64,000 nucleotides of DNA, taken from positions 310,001-374,000 of the forward strand of contig JAZARR010000074.1 in NCBI GenBank assembly GCA_037389465.1, written 5' to 3'. How positions within the stretch are numbered: position 1 is the first letter of the stretch; each line of letters opens with the position of its first letter. This document shows, in pieces, positions 51,553 to 61,859 of this stretch. This stretch comes from Baylisascaris procyonis. Lineage: Eukaryota > Nematoda > Chromadorea > Rhabditida > Ascarididae. A model generated the notes under the pieces. That model was not told the DNA's origin, did not search any database, and saw only the letters and a program-made list of their open reading frames with translations. Position numbers and translations under genes: made by a program.

Positions 51553-52683
51553 TGTCGCGAAGATTCGCGAATGAGTTAGCGGGCTGCTGCACACAGTAAA
51601 TCAAACTGTGTATCAACGCAATAACTCAAAGAACGATCTAAGTTGATCTCTGACTGTAGCGACTATATCGTCTTCTAATGCGGCGTTGCGGTCGTGTGTA
51701 AGCGCGTGTCTTCTAATGCGTCGTGTATGATCGTATAAGTGTAGCGGCTTTGCATTAATTGTCAGCACTTTCTTCTTCATTGTTTTTTCTGAACTTGAAC
51801 TTGATTCTTATGGTTGCTGTTGATTGCCTCAAAGTTCTGCGATCTCGTCAGTAGTTTGTGACTTTTTTGCATTCTCCTTGTCATTTGTTTGTACCTTTTC
51901 GTTAGCTCATTACCAGAATCATCGCATTTGACTCAGATCACGTTTTATGATGGTTTTGTATTCGTTTTTCGAGTATATCGCGTTTTTACGTTGTTTGTAA
52001 AGCATCAGAAGGTTTAATTACCCAAGTTTGAGGTGTCGGGCGAATCGCCAAGCAGAAAGGTGTCCCCTGAACGTGTGAACAAACTTGGGACGGACCAACC
52101 AGGAGGTTGGTGTAGCCAAGCGCAAAAGAAGAAAAAGGGCGCAAGCGGACGAGCCCTCATCAAAACAGGCCGGTTTCTTTGTTGAAATCAATTATTACTT
52201 TTCGAGTTGTCGAGTACCCACAAACCCGAAGAATCAAGCCCAGTGCGGGAGAAAACAAATTGCGGTGAACGGAATCAACCGCACGAGATTGATACCTTGA
52301 TACGTTGATAACCAGGTGTCGGCACGAAAGCGATCGCCCGACACCTCGTTGCTCTTGTGCTTATATTGCGCTTCATTGTATCTCACCGTGAGACAGTTGA
52401 CAATAAGTGCCATACTCCAAAGGTGTGTCCCGCTCATTCGGTGTTATATCGCTCAATTCGCTCAACCTGCCCCAAGTCAAAGCCTTGGCCTTCGATTGTC
52501 GTTGTTTCGTTTATTGCTTTTATATTGCCGATTAATTTTGACAGGCCTGCGCAGCTTGTTGGTTTTACTTCACGTGCATTGTGACCTTAACTTTGTTGAT
52601 CTCTTTTCTAATAAACCGTCGATCTCTTCTTTATCTTTTTCTGTCGTCTACATACGACCACCAACTTCGTTTTGTTCACGACA
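51553..52683 (+). repeat. 5' LTR of the BEL element
   Basis: The 1131-bp LTR opens with TGTCGCGAAGATTCGCGA, an inverted repeat of TCGCGA, and ends CACGACA. A polyadenylation signal AATAAA sits at 52610-52615. Compared with the 3' copy it lacks four single bases and one block of six. The long open frames on both strands within it are spurious. Confidence 0.95.
52610..52615 (+). terminator. Polyadenylation signal in 5' LTR
   Basis: AATAAA lies near the 3' end of the LTR and is duplicated at 59160-59165 in the 3' LTR, where it would serve the element's transcript. Confidence 0.6.
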
Positions 52684-52691
52684 GAAAAATT

Positions 52692-52709
52692 TGGTGCCAC
52701 GAGCCGGGA
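52692..52709 (+). promoter_or_regulatory. Primer-binding site for minus-strand synthesis
   Basis: TGGTGCCACGAGCCGGGA starts with TGG, the complement of the CCA tail of a tRNA, eight bases after the 5' LTR. The primer tRNA should therefore end TCCCGGCTCGTGGCA-CCA. I cannot name that tRNA without the genome's tRNA set. Confidence 0.75.
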
Positions 52710-52723
52710 GTTAAGCAGTTACA

Positions 52724-53434
52724 ATGTCGGGAGTATATCGGCAGGCTATGGGACCCACAAAGGGTAGGTTGATAGAGTATCTAAAGGAAATCCCGGGATT
52801 AGAAGTCCCAAAAATTGACGACCCCCTAGCTAAACAAATTGCTTCTCTCGAAGATCAAGTTGAAGAGTTTGACAGCTACATGCGTAAGATAAATGCCGCG
52901 ATCGGTGTGTTAGAAAAATATCACGAACAATGGCTCTCCTTGAGAATCAGTTTAAGAGGAGATGAAGCAAAAGAGGAAGATCGCATTTATCAACAAATGG
53001 CAGACGATCCGAATGGAGTGCTCCAAGTTATGGAGAAAGCTCGAGAAACTCTTGAGCTAGTCGAAAACCGAAAACAAAAAGCAGTAAGACTACTCCACGG
53101 ATTACAGGATAAAAATAAGGCTGAAGCACAAGAGGTAACTGAACTGCCAAGATCGGCACCGAGAATTAAGCTCCCAAAATTGGAGCTAGCTACTTTTTCG
53201 GGAGATGTACGCAAATGGCCTGAATTTTGGTCTTCATTTGAGGCAGCAGTAGATCAACAGCCAATACCCGACGTCAATAAACTCAACTATTTACTCAGTA
53301 GTCTGAAAGGTGCGGCTTATGCAACAGTAGCTGGATACGCAATTACGGCCTCCAATTACAGAGTAGTGGTGGACGTTTTGAAAGGCGTTATGGAAATGAA
53401 GTCCTCATCAAAAAATGCCTTCATGATGAGTTGA
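52724..53434 (+). CDS. BEL gag, N-terminal part (ends at a frameshift)
   Basis: The 236-codon frame starts at ATG 52724, shortly after the primer-binding site. An N-terminal helical region with coiled-coil character (QIASLEDQVEEF, ENRKQKAVRLL) is followed by RIKLPKLELATFSGD and WPEFWSSFEAAVD. The last two are the hallmark of the DUF1759 gag domain in BEL/Pao elements. The frame is lost near 53380-53400 and continues one base over until about 53600, where it shifts again. Confidence 0.85.
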   Translation: MSGVYRQAMGPTKGRLIEYLKEIPGLEVPKIDDPLAKQIASLEDQVEEFDSYMRKINAAIGVLEKYHEQWLSLRISLRGDEAKEEDRIYQQMADDPNGVLQVMEKARETLELVENRKQKAVRLLHGLQDKNKAEAQEVTELPRSAPRIKLPKLELATFSGDVRKWPEFWSSFEAAVDQQPIPDVNKLNYLLSSLKGAAYATVAGYAITASNYRVVVDVLKGVMEMKSSSKNAFMMS

Positions 53435-53593
53435 GGAGGTTGCCTCAGGCGGATCCTAGAAATCCTAGGGTCGTTCTAGACGAGGTCGAAAGAATTCTGA
53501 GACAGCTAAATGTGATGAACGAGGATACGAATCATCCGATAATCGAGCTGATGGTAGAGGAGAAATTGCCGAGGTGGATCTTGTTCGAAGTTT

Positions 53594-54058
53594 ATGAAAA
53601 AGAGTGAAGACCCGTCTTGGAATGTCGATAAACTTCGTGAGTATGTCGACAAATTGATTGCTCGAAAAGAAACGATAATGCGCGTGACCAGTAGCATGAC
53701 GGCACAGAGAAGAGATCGTCATGGGGACAGAAAGCCGACAAAGTATGACTCAAAGGAAACGTCTGCATTTTCCTCAGCAGTAAGCAACTACCGGGGGAGG
53801 AGAGAAAATCAAGCGCCGAAAAGTAAAAAACGAAGTTGTGCCTTTTGCGGAGGCCCTCACTGGAATAGTGATTGCCATGAGTACGCAACCGTGAAAGAGC
53901 GCAGTGGTCGGATAAGAGAGAAAAGGCTTTGCTTCAGGTGTCTCGCAGAGGGACATAGCGCAAAGGATTGCGCAAGGAGAGGAATGTGTTTCTATTGCAG
54001 AGAGGAACACAACTCGGCGCTCTGCCCAAAGAGGGAGAATAAAAGTGGTTCCGAGTAA
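53594..54058 (+). CDS. BEL gag, zinc-knuckle part
   Basis: This open frame carries three Cys-rich knuckles: CAFCGGPHWNSDC, CFRCLAEGHSAKDC and a shorter CFYCREEHNSALC. They follow a basic region. Such knuckles bind the genomic RNA in the virus-like particle. The frame enters after a shift at a run of five A near 53595 and leaves at another A-rich site near 54040. Confidence 0.85.
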   Translation: MKKSEDPSWNVDKLREYVDKLIARKETIMRVTSSMTAQRRDRHGDRKPTKYDSKETSAFSSAVSNYRGRRENQAPKSKKRSCAFCGGPHWNSDCHEYATVKERSGRIREKRLCFRCLAEGHSAKDCARRGMCFYCREEHNSALCPKRENKSGSE

Positions 54059-54184
54059 ACCGAAGGAACCAGAAGACAATAGAGGGAAACAAAAAGTCAC
54101 TTTCGAAAAGGAAGTAAACCGATCACCTGACGAATCGGCGTTGACAGCGGCGGTCACCCAAAAGCGAAGGAAAAGAAGACCGTT

Positions 54185-55126
54185 TTGCTTCTTTGTAAGG
54201 AGGTGAACGTATACAATCCGGAGAAACCGGAAATGGGGAAAACTATTTTTGCGTTCTTTGACGCGGGTTGTCAAGGATCATTCATAACAGAAGAACTTTG
54301 TGATCAACTGAAGCTGACTACTGGGAAAAGAAGCCAAATATCCATAGCGGGATTCGGCGCTCAGCAACCGAAATGTTATGATACAAAGCAGGTAAACATT
54401 ACGTTACAACTGAAAAACGGAAATAAAAAACAGATCAGAGCCAGTACAATGCCCTTTTTGACCAAAGAGCTTCAAAGAATAAATGTTGAATCCAACGAAA
54501 TTCTCATCCCAAACGCAAAACAAAAGCATTGGCTGTGTATTCCGGAAAAATGGGAACAACCGCAGCTAATAATTGGTGCAGATTACTTCTTCGACCTGAT
54601 CGAAGGTTCACAGAAATTACCATCCGGGTTCCACCTGGTCAAATCGAAAGTTGGAGATATGCTAGCAGGAAGTGGTTATGCAAAACTAAATACACAAAGA
54701 GCCTTTTCATCTGCAGATACGGCGTTAGTAATGACATCTGCTGCAGTTACTAGTGAAGCAGATATTGACCAATTCTGGAGATTGGAAACGCTTGGAATTG
54801 ACGACCCAATAGACTCAAAAGAGGATGTCGCAGCACTAGAACAATTCAAAGCAACAATAACTAAATCGGAAGATGGTCGATATGTCGTGAACTGGCCGTG
54901 GAAATCTGCCACGCCTAAAGTTCCTTATAACTTCGGCCTATGCATTGGCAGACTAAGGTCCACGTTGAAACGCTTAAAGGGAGACGAGGAATTGTTCAAA
55001 AGATACGATGATACCTTCCGACAACAGCTAGAATTAGGTATAATTGAGAAGGCGCCCAAGGTCCCAGATGGACCTCTCATTTCGTATATACCACATCAAG
55101 CAGTCCTAACAAAAATCTACAACTAA
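54185..55126 (+). CDS. BEL protease and start of reverse transcriptase
   Basis: The frame contains FFDAGCQGSFITEELCDQL, the aspartic protease active site in its BEL/Pao (DUF1758) form, and later IIGADYFFDLI. The segment after about residue 190 (FWRLETLGIDDP, then YVVNWPWK) is the connector before the reverse transcriptase. The polymerase itself begins near the end (QLELGIIEKAP, YIPHQAV). A one-base shift near 55111-55127 separates it from the main polymerase frame. The real start is within the polyprotein, not at the first codon of this frame. Confidence 0.85.
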   Translation: MLLCKEVNVYNPEKPEMGKTIFAFFDAGCQGSFITEELCDQLKLTTGKRSQISIAGFGAQQPKCYDTKQVNITLQLKNGNKKQIRASTMPFLTKELQRINVESNEILIPNAKQKHWLCIPEKWEQPQLIIGADYFFDLIEGSQKLPSGFHLVKSKVGDMLAGSGYAKLNTQRAFSSADTALVMTSAAVTSEADIDQFWRLETLGIDDPIDSKEDVAALEQFKATITKSEDGRYVVNWPWKSATPKVPYNFGLCIGRLRSTLKRLKGDEELFKRYDDTFRQQLELGIIEKAPKVPDGPLISYIPHQAVLTKIYN

Positions 55127-55127
55127 A

Positions 55128-57983
55128 TTGCGGGTGGTTTTTGATGCAAGTGCTAAAGACGAGAAAGGTAATTCCCTGAACAGTCAATTGCTCAGAGGCC
55201 CAGTGATGTTAAACGATTTAGCAGGCATACTGTTACGGTTTCGAACTTCTAAATACGTTGTTCTTGCTGATGTAGAAAAAGCGTTTCTGCAACTAGAGCT
55301 GAATGTGAAGGATCGTGATACGACCCGGTTTTTGTGGGTAAAAGAGAAGGGTCCGGTCGATGAAAACAATATCGAAGTGTATCGATTTTGTAGAGTACCG
55401 TTCGGAATGATTTCCAGCCCATTCTTACTTGCTGCAACTTTGACGAAACATTTGACAGAAATTGGATCCACTACAGCTCAAGAAATCTTAAAAAATCTGT
55501 ACGTAGACAATGTCATGTTGCAGGCAGAAAATTCAGAGACAGCGATACAACTATGTAGTGAAGGAAAAGCAATTTTCGCAGGTGCCGGAATGAACTTGAG
55601 ATCGTTCGTGTCAAATAACAAAGAAGTGTATGATGCTATTCCTCCGGAAGATCGAGAAGAAGTACAAGAGACCAAAGTGTTAGGAATAACATGGTCGCTA
55701 AAAGAGGATAAAATAATGCTAGGTGTAAAAGACAAAATTGGTGCCGCCCAAACCAAGCGACAAGTACTGAGCTTTGTAGCCTCTCACTTTGATCCTCTCG
55801 GATTAATGGCTCCGTTGCTTGTCCCATTAAAAGTATTCCTTCAGGAATTATGGAAGAAGAAATACAAATGGGATGACTCATTGAAAGAAGAAGAGAAGTT
55901 ACTATGGGAAAGATTACAGAAAAGTTGGAATAATACAGTAAACGACATTCCCCGTCAAATATTCTTTCGTTGTGCAAAGGAGAGACAACTGCACGTTTTT
56001 GTCGATGCATCGATGCAGGCTTACGCCGCAGCGGTATACAATCGTGAAATCGTAAATGGTGCAGTATTGACGAACTTAATTATGGCTAAAACGCGTCTGT
56101 GCCCCGTCAAGGGAGCTTCGGTTCCAAGACTCGAATTGTTAGCAGCCTTCATCGGAGTACGATTACTCGAGTTCGTAAAGAAACAGCTTTCGATGGAGGA
56201 AGTGGAGACCCATTACTGGAGCGATAGCAAATGTGTGTTGCACTGGATACGTTCAGATAAAGAGATCAACATGAGGTTCATCGAAAATCGTTTAAAGCAA
56301 ATGCGTAATGCGGCGAAATGGTGGAGTTACGTCCCATCCGATCAAAACCCGAGCGATATTGCGACAAAGGGCATTGATCCTGACAAGCTTAAGGAAAGTT
56401 CCTTGTGGTGGCATGGCCCACCATGGCTCAGACAATCCGAAGAGAATTGGCCGAAATGGGAACTTTCGAATCCGCAGCAGTGTGTAATCAGCGAAGACAT
56501 CTTTCAAAAGAGCAAAGGGAAGAGAGACCGTAACAAACAACCTACGACAACAGTTACAGCGCTCGAAGTCGGTACAGAAGAAGAAAACGATTGTGCCATA
56601 AATCACTGTGTAATCGATGCAAGCAAGTATAACAGTTGGAGGAAAGTGAAGGGAATCACGGCTGCCGTGATAAGATTCGTAAAGAACCTCAAGGAACGGA
56701 AAAGAAAGGCAGCAGGAGTGGAGGACCAAATAGAAGCGGAAAAACATCTCATTAGACAGGCTCAAGAAGAAATGATCACGAAAGCGGAGATTGTGCATTG
56801 GGAGCTTTTTCGAGGCGACGACAATCTCTGGAGATGTGGAGGACGTCTTGCCTATTCAGGCCTCCCACGAGACACCAAGTTTCCGATTTTTCTACCTAAA
56901 CATCCCATCACGGAAATGCTTATTACTCATCAACACGAAATTTTAATGCATTCGGGGCCAGCCCATACGTTAAACCAACTGCGGTCGAAATACTGGATAG
57001 CCAAAGGGAGAGAAACGGTAAAAAAGGTCATAAAGAAAAGGTGCATGAAATGTCGTAGATGGCTCACACATCCGTTCAAGCTTCCAAAAATGCCAGATCT
57101 ACCATCATGCCGCACAGTTGTAACGCGAGCCTTCGAAAATGTGGGACTGGACTATTTTGGACCGTTCAACTTGAAAGCTATTTTGGGCAATGAAATTAAA
57201 CTTCAAAAAAGTTGGGTAGCATTGTTTACATGTCTTACGACACGCGCGGTCCATTTGGAAGTGGCAAATGACTTGTCAGCATCTTCGTTCCTCAACTGCT
57301 TTCGAAGATATGTGAGTCGACGAGGAAAACCTAAACTTGTATTTAGCGACAACGGGAGCAATTTTACGCTCGCCGCGGAAGTCCTAAGACAAATCAGCAG
57401 AGCAGAGGAAATCAAATGGAACTTCATAATACCTTTCGCTCCATGGCAAGGAGGAGTTTATGAAAGAATGATAGGTCTAACCAAAACTTCGCTTCGTAAA
57501 GCAGTGGGAAGAAAACGATTAAGCGAAGAAGAGTTTCGAACACTTATTGTAGAAGTAGAAGGAGTAGTCAACAGTAGACCACTCACTTATGTGCATGAAA
57601 CGTCAGTCGATATTATTCGGCCGATCGATTTTCTGATACCAGCTGCTGAGTTGATCTTCACGGTAAACGAAGAGGGAGAAAAGGAAGATCCAAGCTACCT
57701 TCCAAAGGAGGTGATGTCTAGAGAAAAAATGTTAATGAGATGGAAAGCAACACTTAGCACACTCGATCGCTTCTGGAATTACTGGCGGTCAGAGTATCTC
57801 ACATCGCTGCGAGAGCGAACACAACGAAATCATCGAGCCGTTAGAGGATCAGTAACTAGAGAGCCGCGAATAAACGAGGTGGTTATCATAGAAGAAGAAG
57901 GAACCCCCAAAGCAGTGTGGAAATTAGGTCGAATAGTGGAATTAAGAGGGGAGAAGGTCGATCCATACGTACAGCAAGAGTGA
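55128..57983 (+). CDS. BEL reverse transcriptase, RNase H and integrase
   Basis: The 951-codon frame holds, in order, reverse transcriptase with ADVEKAFLQLEL near residue 48, PFGMISSPF and LYVDNVML near 126; RNase H with FVDAS, ELLAA and YWSDSKCVL; and integrase. The integrase has an HHCC finger (HQHEILMHSG and CMKCRRW), catalytic LDYFGPF and FSDNGSNF, and a Glu in PWQGGVYERMIG. The DUF5641-like tail follows (RWKATLSTLDRFWNYW). A shift near 57950 gives an early stop at 57983; the natural tail continues in the next frame to a stop at 58064-58066. Confidence 0.92.
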   Translation: MRVVFDASAKDEKGNSLNSQLLRGPVMLNDLAGILLRFRTSKYVVLADVEKAFLQLELNVKDRDTTRFLWVKEKGPVDENNIEVYRFCRVPFGMISSPFLLAATLTKHLTEIGSTTAQEILKNLYVDNVMLQAENSETAIQLCSEGKAIFAGAGMNLRSFVSNNKEVYDAIPPEDREEVQETKVLGITWSLKEDKIMLGVKDKIGAAQTKRQVLSFVASHFDPLGLMAPLLVPLKVFLQELWKKKYKWDDSLKEEEKLLWERLQKSWNNTVNDIPRQIFFRCAKERQLHVFVDASMQAYAAAVYNREIVNGAVLTNLIMAKTRLCPVKGASVPRLELLAAFIGVRLLEFVKKQLSMEEVETHYWSDSKCVLHWIRSDKEINMRFIENRLKQMRNAAKWWSYVPSDQNPSDIATKGIDPDKLKESSLWWHGPPWLRQSEENWPKWELSNPQQCVISEDIFQKSKGKRDRNKQPTTTVTALEVGTEEENDCAINHCVIDASKYNSWRKVKGITAAVIRFVKNLKERKRKAAGVEDQIEAEKHLIRQAQEEMITKAEIVHWELFRGDDNLWRCGGRLAYSGLPRDTKFPIFLPKHPITEMLITHQHEILMHSGPAHTLNQLRSKYWIAKGRETVKKVIKKRCMKCRRWLTHPFKLPKMPDLPSCRTVVTRAFENVGLDYFGPFNLKAILGNEIKLQKSWVALFTCLTTRAVHLEVANDLSASSFLNCFRRYVSRRGKPKLVFSDNGSNFTLAAEVLRQISRAEEIKWNFIIPFAPWQGGVYERMIGLTKTSLRKAVGRKRLSEEEFRTLIVEVEGVVNSRPLTYVHETSVDIIRPIDFLIPAAELIFTVNEEGEKEDPSYLPKEVMSREKMLMRWKATLSTLDRFWNYWRSEYLTSLRERTQRNHRAVRGSVTREPRINEVVIIEEEGTPKAVWKLGRIVELRGEKVDPYVQQE

Positions 57984-58092
57984 AACTGGGTAATGGAAAT
58001 GAATGGACCAGACCCATAAGCCAGTTGTACCCGCTCGAAATAGACGATAACGAGGCACCAGCCTAAAAGGGATATTTTCGCTGCGGTCGGAG

Positions 58093-59233
58093 TGTCGCGA
58101 AGATTCGCGAATGAGTTAGCGGGCTGCTGCACACAGTAAATCAAACTGTGTATCAACGCAATAACTCAAAGAACGATCTAAGTTGATCTCTGACTGTAGC
58201 GACTATATCGTCTTCTAATGCGGCGTTGCGGTCGTGTGTAAGCGCGTGTCTTCTAATGCGTCGTGTATGATCGTATAAGTGTAGCGGCTTTGCATTAATT
58301 GTCAGCACTTTCTTCTTCATTGTTTTTTCTGAACTTGAACTTGATTCTTATGGTTGCTTGTTGATTGCCTCAAAGTTCTGCGATCTCGTCAGTAGTTTGT
58401 GACGTTTTTTGCATTCTCCTTGTCATTTGTTTGTACCTTTTCGTTAGCTCATTACCAGAATCATCGCATTTGACTCAGATCACGTTTTATGATGGTTTTG
58501 TATTCGTTTTTCGAGTATATCGCGTTTTTACGTTGTTTGTAAAGCATCAGAAGGTTTAATTACCCAAGTTTGAGGTGTCGGGCGAATCGCCAAGCAGAAA
58601 GGTGTCCCCCGAACCGTGTGAACAAACTTGGGACGGACCAACCAGGAGGTTGGTGTAGCCAAGCGCAAAAAGAAGAAAAAGGGCGCAAGCGGACGAGCCC
58701 TCATCAAAACAGGCCGGTTTCTTTGTTGAAATCAATTATTACTTTTCGAGTTGTCGAGTACCCACAAACCCGAAGAATCAAGCCCAGTGCGGGAGAAAAC
58801 AAATTGCGGTGAACGGAATCAACCGCACGAGATAGGCACTGATACCTTGATACGTTGATAACCAGGTGTCGGCACGAAAGCGATCGCCCGACACCTCGTT
58901 GCTCTTGTGCTTATATTGCGCTTCATTGTATCTCACCGTGAGACAGTTGACAATAAGTGCCATACTCCAAAGGTGTGTCCCGCTCATTCGGTGTTATATC
59001 GCTCAATTCGCTCAACCTGCCCCAAGTCAAAGCCTTGGCCTTCGATTGTCGTTGTTTCGTTTATTGCTTTTATATTGCCGATTAATTTTGACAGGCCTGC
59101 GCAGCTTGTTGGTTTTACTTCACGTGCATTGTGACCTTAACTTTGTTGATCTCTTTTCTAATAAACCGTCGATCTCTTCTTTATCTTTTTCTGTCGTCTA
59201 CATACGACCACCAACTTCGTTTTGTTCACGACA
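58093..59233 (+). repeat. 3' LTR of the BEL element
   Basis: The 1141-bp copy is nearly identical to the 5' LTR, with AATAAA at 59160-59165. The sequence just before it (GCGGTCGGAG) is only a poor polypurine tract. A better purine run, AAAAGGGA, lies about 20 bases further upstream. Confidence 0.95.
59160..59165 (+). terminator. Polyadenylation signal in 3' LTR
   Basis: AATAAA sits about 70 bases before the LTR end, a usual place for the R-region signal of an LTR element. Confidence 0.6.
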
Positions 59234-59238
59234 AGCAA
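59234..59238. other. Target-site duplication, right copy (AGCAA)
   Basis: This copy matches the left duplication at 51548-51552 exactly. Confidence 0.9.
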
Positions 59239-60109
59239 TGGCGCTCAGCTCACCATATCCCCACCAACCAATCACAGGTAATAACCGAATCCACGGATGT
59301 GCCTAAATGAACGAATTGCATGCTCACATTTCCTTCACCTTTTCAGATATTTCCTACTACAAGTGCTGCATGCTATTTTGAAAAAGCATAATCATATTTT
59401 CATTGACCTTCTAATGAAGGCGCGCAACTAAGAATGAAGAATGCGTTAGAGGGTATATATGAGGGAATGGAATTCAAACATAAGAATGTTAAAGAATGAA
59501 GTCTCCATCTGAGAAGCTGCATGAATAAAGTGCTGTGATAACGGTCGTCCTGTGTGTCTTACAAACGCAGAAGCGTATCAAAAAGAACTTCGGTACACAC
59601 ACCAGCCCACTAAACTTAGCGATTGCACCAAAATTCACAAAATAATATAAGTTGCCCGCATTCCAAATCTTTTAGCGAAAATTCGTTTTTCAGACCTTGT
59701 CGAATGCTGACCAAAATCGATTTTTCTAGTAACTCAGAATAGAGGATGAAATTCAAACAGAGTCATCACGAGATGACGATGAAGTCTTTAACATCACACA
59801 CTGATGTTCTTTACTGATACGTGCATAATGAACATGCGTGAACGATGCGCACATAGGAACGATGTTGTAATATACTTTTGCAGCATATGCAAAAGAGCAT
59901 AAATGAAGACGTCTACGAATGCAAGATGATGAAGCGACATGGACTATAATCAGAGTTAGAGCAATTATTATTAAACGAAGCGCAAAATTCACAACATACA
60001 CAAATCTCGCGTGGAGCTCATAGTGATGCTAAACGAGCCTAAAACTGCAACGTTTAATCATTTTGGATGTTGACGATGAAAAAATCGTGGAGAGAAAATG
60101 AAGGATAGG
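59239..60109. other. P450 intron sequence right of the retrotransposon
   Basis: This AT-rich stretch has no supported exon. The F-G exon may extend slightly below 60110. Confidence 0.5.
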
Positions 60110-60217
60110 GTGGATAGGGTGTGAGATATTGCTGATTTTGACAGTGTAGAAGAATATCTGAACGAGAAGAACACATGCTCGACTTCGTATAATTTCCGTC
60201 CCTTTTCGTATAAGCTC
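60110..60217 (-). CDS. P450 exon 4 (candidate): F-G region, 3' border unclear
   Basis: After the acceptor AAATTCAG at 60218, the frame reads ELIRKGTEIIRSRACVLLVQ and then YTVKISNI. Position and pattern suit the F helix and F-G loop of a CYP33-type enzyme. It is phase 0, matching exon 3. No convincing donor is visible before the frame drifts, so the end given is approximate. The BEL insertion begins about 0.9 kb downstream in transcript direction. Confidence 0.45.
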
Positions 60218-61094
60218 CTGAATTTTGATGCAGTCATTGTGCGTTGAAATCTCATAACGGTGAGATGGAATAAAGGTCGTGTTGAAAATGGGATCAATTC
60301 TCAACAATAAATGATTGCTTAATACGTTTACGATCATGAATCACCACATAGGAAATACATCAAAATCGCTTTTCCAATAAAAATTGTGAATGAATAAAAG
60401 AACAGCGACGTGAATGTAATGATAGACGCATGATGTCGGGAATGCCGAATATGGCCTCTCATGTCGCAAGCTGAATAAGCAGTTCTCCATTTGCATAAGT
60501 GCGCTTTCTTGAAGATTTGCCTTTTGCCCTACATTTGAAAGTTAAATACAGTTCGTAAGCATATATTTCCATTGATAGATAACTTGATTATTATTAGCGT
60601 AAATTAAATTTGGCCACTGCATAGCAAGCAACGGCTACATGGGAACGTGTCCTGAAGAATTTTGAAAAGAATTTAAAAGTTGCTAAGCTTAAGCGAAAAA
60701 AGTGGAAAATATTCAGATCCTAAAGGTTGGATATTTTTGTGGCACAGGACAACACCAATCCGCCTTTTGAAGTTTTTGTTTTTGAGTATCTGTGAACCTC
60801 TTCTAGCAGTAGCTCTATCAAGGGGAAAAAATATTCAGTCCACAATAGCAGCAGCTGAAATCATGATGGTTGACTTTAAAAGTTCAGACCACGTGAATAT
60901 TCTACCTCGAAAGCGAGTTGATAAAGACAACTAATATTGCTGTTTGTGATGAAAAATTTGATTAAAATTGTGTAGGAATCACGGTGTTCATTAAGAAACG
61001 AGCTGCTAAATGATCCTCACCAGGTTTAAATCAAGCGCAGATGTCCTATAGTTTGAGATCATCTTGTAATGCCAACGATGACAGCGTTAAGTAC

Positions 61095-61213
61095 CTGCAA
61101 GTACTGAATCCGCGCACAGTTACTATAAGAACAATGGAAGCTAAATAGAATCTCGTGTATAACATTTGCAACACAAAGCTGCACTGGCCAGTTGATATCC
61201 AATCTCGTTAAGT
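61095..61213 (-). CDS. P450 exon 3: helix E region
   Basis: The frame reads LDINWPVQLCVANVIHEILFSF, which matches the conserved helix E motif of nematode P450s (usually ending LFGF). The Gly of LFG is Ser here. The exon has a CTTTGCAG acceptor at 61214 and a CAG|GTACTT donor. It joins in phase to exon 2. Confidence 0.75.
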
Positions 61214-61637
61214 CTGCAAAGCAGAAATCAGCCTATTTTCGGCGGTGATAACCTGCGGCATGCGTATATCGTTGGAGTAGACAAATGAACAACTGAAATA
61301 GAGATCGGCACCATTTTTATTGAGAAATCTTTAAATGTACAGCTTAGGATGCAAGAAACTCGTTCGCTTCTCTTCTCCACCCCACAGCGCAAAGTGAAGC
61401 ACAAGGGATAGGAAGCTGGCTTCTTTCCTATAAGAAGGAATATAAATAAAGACAAGCACGAGCTGTTTGAGGTCAGTTAGCACACTCTCTGGAGTAATTA
61501 GCTCTGCCCCTCGCTCTCCTGTTTTCTTAAAATGACCTTTACCCCTTCTTACAGATGTGAAATGTAGATAGGAAGGAACAGTAGGTCAGTGCAAATGAAA
61601 GAAAAAAAGCAGAAAGAAGAAAGATCAACTCACTAAC

Positions 61638-61859
61638 AGCTTTGCTCGAAGTGCCGGAAAAGCTCATCAGTGGAGATGTGTATTTTCTCTTCTATAAGAT
61701 TTTGTTCCATACCAAACTGTCGTAGCGTTGCATGCGCGAATTTCCGTTGCTCCGCCCATTCTTTTCCTTCTAAGAAAATGATCCCTCCATTAGGCACATT
61801 TATGAAGAGGCTGTCTGCTGGCATCGTTGGGCGCCCGGAGAATATGATGGCCGAAATTG
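61638..61859 (-). CDS. P450 exon 2: B-C region with helix C
   Basis: The exon reads FSGRPTMPADSLF, then NGGIIFLEGKEWAEQRKFA and LRQFGMEQNLIEEKI. It has the WxxxR pair of helix C (W-A-E-Q-R) that binds a haem propionate, and the FGM and EE signature usual in CYP2-clan proteins. The acceptor is ATAG at 61860. The donor AGCT|GTTAGT at 61638 gives phase 1, which joins correctly to the next exon. A GTGAGT a few bases further on would break the frame. Confidence 0.8.

Larger units (their letters stand above)
51553..59233 (+). mobile_element. BEL/Pao-type LTR retrotransposon, 7681 bp, recent, frameshifted
   Basis: The element has LTRs of 1131 and 1141 bp beginning TGTC and ending GACA, flanked by a 5-bp duplication AGCAA at 51548-51552 and 59234-59238. 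A primer-binding site lies eight bases after the 5' LTR. The internal order is gag (DUF1759-like, three zinc knuckles), aspartic protease, reverse transcriptase, RNase H and integrase, with no envelope-like frame. This order and the YVDN reverse transcriptase motif are typical of BEL/Pao. About six frameshifts interrupt the coding region, most near short homopolymers. The LTR pair differs by one substitution and five indels. It lies antisense within the P450 intron. Confidence 0.95.

Noticed and set aside
52316..52714. 132-codon open frame in the 5' LTR, repeated at 58866-59306
   Set aside because: It lies within LTR sequence, with an equally open antisense frame. It is duplicated only because the LTR is duplicated.
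54676..54912. Minus-strand frames opposite the BEL coding region
   Set aside because: They are shadows of the polyprotein frame, with no domain of their own.
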